Of a stretch of 64,000 nucleotides of DNA, positions 61,095 through 64,000 are shown piece by piece. The translations under genes and the position numbers were made by a program. Within the stretch, counting starts at the first letter, position 1. Every line of letters begins with the position of its first letter. The notes beneath the pieces are model-generated. The model was not told the origin of the DNA, did not search any database, and saw only the letters and a program-made list of their open reading frames with translations. Source of the stretch: Peromyscus leucopus (taxonomy: Eukaryota; Chordata; Mammalia; Rodentia; Cricetidae); assembly GCF_004664715.2 (NCBI RefSeq), contig NC_051069.1, positions 6,773,501 to 6,837,500 of the forward strand, written 5' to 3'.

Positions 61095-61891
61095 TGGTAG
61101 TACTGTCAACTATCACTCTAAATCTAATGAGGAGGCACTTAAGTAGCCTCCAAGAAAATAGTAACCATTACTATTAAGAAAAACTAAAAAACTATTCAAC
61201 AACAACAACAAAATAGGTTTAAAAAGAAACTGTCCCTCACGGCTAAGACTTGAGAGTTTTATATGAGACCCTCACACCCCTAACCAAGCCTGCTGAAAGA
61301 GCAAGACCCCTTAGAGGGCAAGGCAGAAATTTAGGAGTGAGAATGTCAAAGGAAACAAATTCCAGAGGAAGGAAAATAAATAAAAAAATAAATAAGTCCA
61401 CTGTGGGTCAGGGCCTCCCAGTTCAGGGCCGCTGTGCCAGGCCTGACCTCCTTCCAGGGGTGTTCTTCTACCTCCTAAGCTTCCCGGACCCGTCCTACCT
61501 TTTCTCGACGAACACGATGCAGAATTGGTGACAAAGGTGGAGGAGCCAAGCACCTTCCTAGGGGCTCGAGAGGCCACCACTGCAAAGAGAGGAAAGGGTG
61601 GCGTTCAGAAGAGGCTGGAGAGCTCGGCCCCCGGAGCTTTGTTCTACCAGGTCCAGCCTAGCGGAGAGTGGGGTGATGCCCAGTCCCAGAACGACCTCGC
61701 CCGGTCCTCGGCAGCTCCCTCAAGGTGAGGGCCTGGAGCCTGCCCCCTAGCTGGGCTCGATGGGGGGTGGGGGGCAGCCACGGGCTTCTCCATCCCAGGG
61801 ACAGGCTGCCTGGGGAGCCCCCAGCCCCGCGCTGCATCCCTTCACCTTTTCTGTAGGCTCCTGGGACGTAGTTTGCTTTGGTCCGCACCAT
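51757..61891 (-). CDS. Pclaf: PCLAF (PAF15/KIAA0101), complete four-exon coding region
   Basis: PCNA clamp-associated factor is a small, largely disordered nuclear protein that binds the PCNA sliding clamp in S phase and acts in DNA replication and lesion bypass. The joined exons (61891-61846, 61579-61499, 59339-59174, 51802-51757) total 339 nt, giving 112 codons plus TAG; all introns are GT-AG with matching phases. Visible landmarks: N-terminus MVRTKANYVPGAYRK with K15; K24 within APRKVLGSST, the second of the family's two ubiquitin-acceptor lysines; PIP box QKGIGEFF at residues 62-69; KEN box at 78-80; acidic tail ending DDENE. From memory, human is 111 aa and mouse 110. The extra residue here is a proline just after the KEN box (QLPPEEAG). 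Cys in the family's KACPLQPDH is Arg here, and GKAKRK reads GTAKRK. The start is the first ATG of exon 1 and matches the family. Identification is by recognising the protein; it was not searched. Confidence 0.97.
51990..53045. repeat. PCLAF intron 3 SINE cluster A
   Basis: Half antisense B1 51990-52110; B1 52140-52310; B2 52310-52490; B1 relic 52500-52630; B2 52650-52850; B2 52862-53045. Confidence 0.65.
53046..53700. other. Unique AT-rich sequence in PCLAF intron 3
   Basis: No repeat or exon recognised. Confidence 0.5.
53700..54095 (+). repeat. B4-like composite, 23-bp palindrome, B1
   Basis: Composite 53700-53935. CATTCGAAGCC (53943-53953), A, GGCTTCGAATG (53955-53965) form a perfect palindrome where a B1 head should be. 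The B1 continues to 54095. Confidence 0.75.
54190..54325 (+). mobile_element. Short L1 ORF2-end fragment
   Basis: Matches the same L1 signature: 'actgatcacaacagccaagatatgaac...gtcaatagatggatgaataaagaaaa...cacaatggaatgaaatg'. Truncated at both ends; in PCLAF intron 3. Confidence 0.65.
54325..55060. repeat. B2 head, antisense B1, B2 (+), antisense ID
   Basis: 54325-54420, 54440-54550, 54720-54920 and 54970-55060. Confidence 0.65.
55220..55630 (+). repeat. B1 relic, (GGAA)n/(GA)n/(GAAA)n tract, B1
   Basis: B1 relic 55220-55330; purine microsatellite 55333-55482 of GGAA, GA and GAAA blocks; B1 55487-55630. Confidence 0.85.
55919..56460 (-). pseudogene. Processed retrocopy of a small membrane-protein mRNA
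   Basis: On the minus strand an intronless unit reads: about 95 nt of GC-moderate leader, a 69-codon ORF (56364-56155), about 220 nt of 3' UTR, AATAAA (plus tttatt, 55932-55937) and an A-tract (plus T12, 55919-55930). This is the layout of a reverse-transcribed mRNA. It sits in PCLAF intron 3 in the sense orientation. The ORF is unbroken, so it is young, selected, or by chance intact. A clean TSD was not found; cagcattgtc beside the A-tract and cagtgtc near 56497-56503 are only a weak match. The parent gene was not recognised. Confidence 0.6.
56155..56364 (-). CDS. Intact 69-aa ORF: signal peptide plus C-terminal hydrophobic tail
   Basis: The start context gagaggATGG is strong. Residues 1-21 form a hydrophobic signal peptide (MAVRLCLGLWLLVVL...). 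Then follows a short Ser/Thr-rich ectodomain (VPLTSTAGPTYYETDAPEA, then TTVVSSSSS), then a C-terminal hydrophobic segment (ITSILGVLLTFLCLIR) that ends the protein. That architecture fits a tiny mucin-like GPI-anchored protein (as CD24 or CD52) or a single-pass membrane peptide. I could not name it. It lies inside the retrocopy above, so expression is uncertain. Confidence 0.45.
   Translation of the reverse strand: MAVRLCLGLWLLVVLPMQVESFVPLTSTAGPTYYETDAPEATTVVSSSSSLKAITSILGVLLTFLCLIR
56525..57230. repeat. B1 pieces, B3-like, antisense ID with antisense B1
   Basis: Half antisense B1 56525-56600; B1 56640-56780; B3-like 56790-56950; antisense ID 56995-57070; antisense B1 57072-57231 inserted at the ID end, with cccagccctttttt on both sides. 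Confidence 0.7.
57255..58660. repeat. B1 (-), B2 (-), B1 (+), AT tract, B1 (+), B1 (+)
   Basis: 57255-57405, 57575-57790, 57865-57990, (TA)-rich 58108-58158, 58395-58500 and 58510-58660. Confidence 0.7.
58930..59115 (-). repeat. Antisense B2 next to PCLAF exon 3
   Basis: Ends about 60 bp from the exon 3 donor, so it lies in the immediate start of intron 3. Confidence 0.85.
59174..59339 (-). CDS. Pclaf: PCLAF coding exon 3 (PIP box, KEN box)
   Basis: 166 nt, from acceptor ttctattttatag at 59340 to donor AGAGAAA|gtaagtg at 59173. Contains the most conserved part: NKYAGGNPVCVRPTPKWQK, then the PCNA-interacting box with its FF pair at 68-69, then the KEN degron-like motif. Completes the codon started in exon 2 (Ala43). 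Confidence 0.97.
59450..60900. repeat. PCLAF intron 2 SINE cluster and purine tract
   Basis: B2 relic 59450-59620; antisense B1 relics 59700-59860 and 59890-60020; B1 pieces 60245-60350, 60395-60560 and 60655-60800; ID 60590-60650; G/A-rich tract 60795-60900. Confidence 0.6.
60925..61089 (+). repeat. ID-like SINE and (GC/AC)n alternating tract
   Basis: ID-like 60925-60985 ('gatgtagctcagtggtagagtgc'). Strict purine-pyrimidine alternation 61027-61089, first GC/CGCA and then pure CA. Confidence 0.8.
61499..61579 (-). CDS. Pclaf: PCLAF coding exon 2
   Basis: 81 nt, from acceptor ctttgcag at 61580 to donor GAGAAAAG|gtagga at 61498. Encodes residues 16-42 (VVASRAPRKVLG...SSRK), including K24 and an RxxL motif at residues 23-26. 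The preceding intron is only about 265 bp. Confidence 0.96.
61846..61891 (-). CDS. Pclaf: PCLAF coding exon 1
   Basis: Encodes residues 1-15 plus the first base of codon 16. The donor reads AGAAAAG|gtgaagg, with GT at 61845-61844. An in-frame upstream extension without a stop runs back to 61978, but the family starts at this ATG. Confidence 0.96.
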
Positions 61892-62100
61892 GTTTCTACA
61901 GGAAGAGACAACTGGCTCCGACGCTCCAGCTGCGGATGTCTTAACTGGACAAGAACCCGAAAATGACGTTCCCGCCACAGTTTAAATGGTTCTCTTTCCC
62001 GCGCGCTCCAAGCTCTTGAGAACCGTGGCTCTTATTGGTTCCGCGCCTTCACCCTGAACCAATTGGCAGCGTCCAGCGGGTGACAGCCTCGAGACCAGGC
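61892..62100 (-). promoter_or_regulatory. Pclaf: PCLAF proximal promoter (CCAAT boxes, E2F-like site, TTTAAA)
   Basis: Reading toward the gene there is a CCAAT (inside palindromic ccaattgg, 62059-62066), a second CCAAT (plus-strand attgg, 62034-62038) 28 bp further on, an E2F-like GCGGGAAA (plus tttcccgc, 61995-62002), and TTTAAA (61981-61986), a permitted form of the cell-cycle homology region. The start ATG is about 90 nt downstream. NF-Y plus E2F/DREAM input would fit a gene expressed in S/G2. The motifs are seen; function is inferred. Confidence 0.6.
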
Positions 62101-62219
62101 TTTGCTGGCCAGTCCATCAGCCCCAGTGGTCGTGATTCGTACCCACTCCTGGTGGGCGGTACCAGGACTCCAGGGGTGCGCCAAGTGTGGGCCCCGAGGT
62201 AGGTTGTGAACTAGCCAAG

Positions 62220-62868
62220 TGGGTCGGCTTATAAAATAAAACATAGTAAAGATAGGAATTGCAATATTTCTTCAAAAGTTACTACAGAGTTAAATCCATG
62301 GTGATTAAACCCTGAAAGTGAAAATAAAAATTAAGTGGATTTTTAGATGCAAATCAAAGCTAAAGTTTAATATCCTTAATATCTGCAGTGTTTTAAATTA
62401 ACTTTCTGAGGTGGGAGAAAGGTAAACGCAATTTAGTTTTTTACTGTGTTTTTAAAAAACGTTTTCAGATCACGTAAGACTAAAAAATTGGACAAATTGT
62501 CCATACACACATAAAAATAAATAAACATGGCCACAAAGCTAAAAATCTGTTAAGTGTAAAAAGGCTACAGTTCCAACCCACATGAGAATAATGCTATAAT
62601 AAAGAAATCATAATATTTTCTGACCCTATGCTTCAAAAATCATAATATTCCTAAGAATTTGTCTTTGTTCTGAATGTCATGCACGGAGTGAGAGCATTTG
62701 TGCTTGCTGCAGGATGCTTCCCACTAACAAACACTTGTTTGAAAGGCCACCTTCAAAGCGTAAGTACAGTGCTACTTCTCTCCAGTGAATTAGGCGCGAA
62801 CAGCAACAAAATCTGCTCCAGACCTTAACCAAACCACCAATTCATGGTGTTATACAACCTACAGATTT
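62220..62868. other. Unique intergenic sequence upstream of PCLAF
   Basis: AT-rich and repeat-free. A possible exon-like segment at 62711-62759 is treated as a finding, not a gene. Confidence 0.5.
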
Positions 62869-62869
62869 C

Positions 62870-63151
62870 AAAGCCAGGCCTTGTGAACCTTGTAATCTCA
62901 GCCCTGGGGAGGCAGTGAGTTCCTTGCCAGTCTGGGCTACACCACAAGGCAAGGAAAGGGACTGATGGAAGGGGGAGAAAAGGGAGGGCAGGGGAGGAGG
63001 GAAGAGGAAGGGGGCAGTGGAGGGGGTAGGGGAGGGGTAGTGGAGGGGTAGGGGAGGGAAGAGAAGAGAAAGAAAGGGAAGGGAAGGAGAGAGGAAAGGA
63101 GAAAGGAGAAACAGAACAGAAACAAAGAAAAGAAAGACACCCACCCCCTGC

Positions 63152-63182
<31 letters not shown>

Positions 63183-63365
63183 GAGATGGCTCAGCAGTTA
63201 AGAGGTTGCTCTCTTCCAGAGGCCCTAGGTTCACTGGTTCAATTCCCAGCACCCACATGGCCGCTCACAACTGTCTGTAACTGCAGTTCTAGAGGATCTG
63301 ACACCCTCACACAGACATACATACAGGCAAAATGCTAATGCACATAAAAAATAAATAAATCATTT
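62870..63365 (+). repeat. B1 half, G/A-rich tract, poly(A), B2
   Basis: B1 3' half 62870-62950; GGGGA/GGGAA tract 62950-63120; A27 near 63151-63177; B2 63178-63365. Confidence 0.75.
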
Positions 63366-63842
63366 AAAAAAGAAAAATAAAGGGTTTAGACAGTCATTGA
63401 ATTAACATCATAATATTAGCAATAGTAGTTTATCTTAACCCTGGAGTGTTAGATTACAACCAAATTCCCACCAGAAAAATCAACAAGCATTCCTTTATTG
63501 TCATTTAGCCTCATGAAAATGCACACTGGCTCTTAAGTGGCATTGTTTCCTTTTCAGTTAAAGACCTTCTACTCAGGTCTGAATTGCTTAAACTCACATT
63601 CCAGAGTCCTGCAGAGAAAAAGGACCTAGAGAATGTGTCTTTTCTCTTGCATTTCTACCAAATGGCTAGAGAGAATGTCAAATGTACCTCTTCATACATG
63701 GACAATCTACATATTAATGTAGTTCTGATTGATTTTTGTCTTTTAACACCAATGATGTTGATGAGGGATGCACGTTAGAGAAAAACACACACAAAAAAAG
63801 GATGATACTTACCAAATGTTTTTAATTAAAAGGCTACTTTGG

Positions 63843-64000
63843 GGGCTGGGAATGTGACTTAATTGGTAGGTACAGCACTCACCTAATATACATAAAACCC
63901 TGAATTTGCTCCCCAGCACCACATAAAGATAGGCACGATAGAGTATGAGTGTAATCCTAGCATTTGGGAAGCAGAGGCAGGTGGGCCTCTGAGTTTGAGG
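63843..64000 (+). repeat. ID-B1 composite, cut by the window edge
   Basis: tRNA-like head 'ggggctgggaatgtgacttaattggtagg', then a B1-like part running off the end. Confidence 0.7.

Larger units (their letters stand above)
61440..62190. promoter_or_regulatory. CpG island over PCLAF exons 1-2
   Basis: The sequence becomes strikingly GC- and CpG-rich against AT-rich surroundings, spanning exon 2, intron 1, exon 1 and the upstream 200 bp. No repeats are seen within it. Boundaries are by eye. Confidence 0.75.

Noticed and set aside
63584..63778. 64-codon plus-strand frame as a start of TRIP4
   Set aside because: Does not resemble the TRIP4 N-terminus as known and lacks a CpG promoter; TRIP4 is expected beyond the window.

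Overview
The window is mammalian nuclear DNA from a rodent, most likely a cricetid (hamster, vole or deer-mouse group). The basis is the very high density of B1, B2 and ID-type SINEs, the B1 subtype ending in 'aggaaaggcgcaaagctacacagagaaaccctgtctcg', several ERV-type solo LTRs, L1 3' ends and abundant (CA)n, (GATA)n, (GGAA)n and (GGT)n microsatellites. The species assignment is inference. There are no bacterial or phage genes, no CRISPR array and no operons. Nearly all the long open frames are chance products of SINEs, microsatellites or CpG islands.

Two gene loci can be supported. (1) A complete PCLAF gene (PCNA clamp-associated factor, PAF15/KIAA0101) lies on the minus strand. It has four coding exons (61891-61846, 61579-61499, 59339-59174, 51802-51757), all with GT-AG junctions and correct phases. 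They encode 112 residues with an intact PIP box and KEN box. A CpG-island promoter with CCAAT and E2F-type motifs lies at about 61.9-62.1 kb and a poly(A) signal at 51511-51506. (2) A second CpG island at about 42.95-44.28 kb holds a minus-strand first, untranslated exon with a clean donor at 43660. In human the minus-strand order is CSNK1G1 - PCLAF, with TRIP4 on the plus strand beyond PCLAF. The exon is therefore best read as CSNK1G1 exon 1, and most of 1-43660 as its first intron. No CSNK1G1 coding exon was recognised. TRIP4 should start just beyond the right edge.

Layout: 1-43 kb is a repeat-packed putative CSNK1G1 intron, including an L1-like block at 3.2-4.6 kb, an L1 3' end at 17.6-18.2 kb and solo LTRs at 12.7, 28.1 and 34.8 kb. 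43-44.3 kb is the CpG island with ETS motifs and an RFX-like inverted repeat, and possibly a divergent plus-strand transcript. 44.4-51.4 kb is intergenic repeats. 51.5-62.0 kb is PCLAF; its 7.4-kb intron 3 carries a same-sense intronless retrocopy (55.92-56.46 kb) with an intact 69-codon frame for a small signal-peptide/GPI-like protein I could not name. 62-64 kb is intergenic.

Unlisted gaps of 300-600 bases (for example 1780-2085, 13.2-13.6, 14.7-15.1, 26.06-26.43, 28.6-28.9, 29.54-29.9, 33.9-34.5, 38.8-39.4, 42.0-42.37, 55.63-55.92 and 63.37-63.84 kb) are AT-rich single-copy-looking intronic or intergenic sequence in which I see no gene. SINE boundaries are given to within about 10 bases unless a target-site duplication (TSD) fixes them. 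I found no convincing new multi-gene system; the most useful leads are the retrocopy, the RFX-like palindrome, and several unusual small rearrangements tied to SINEs.
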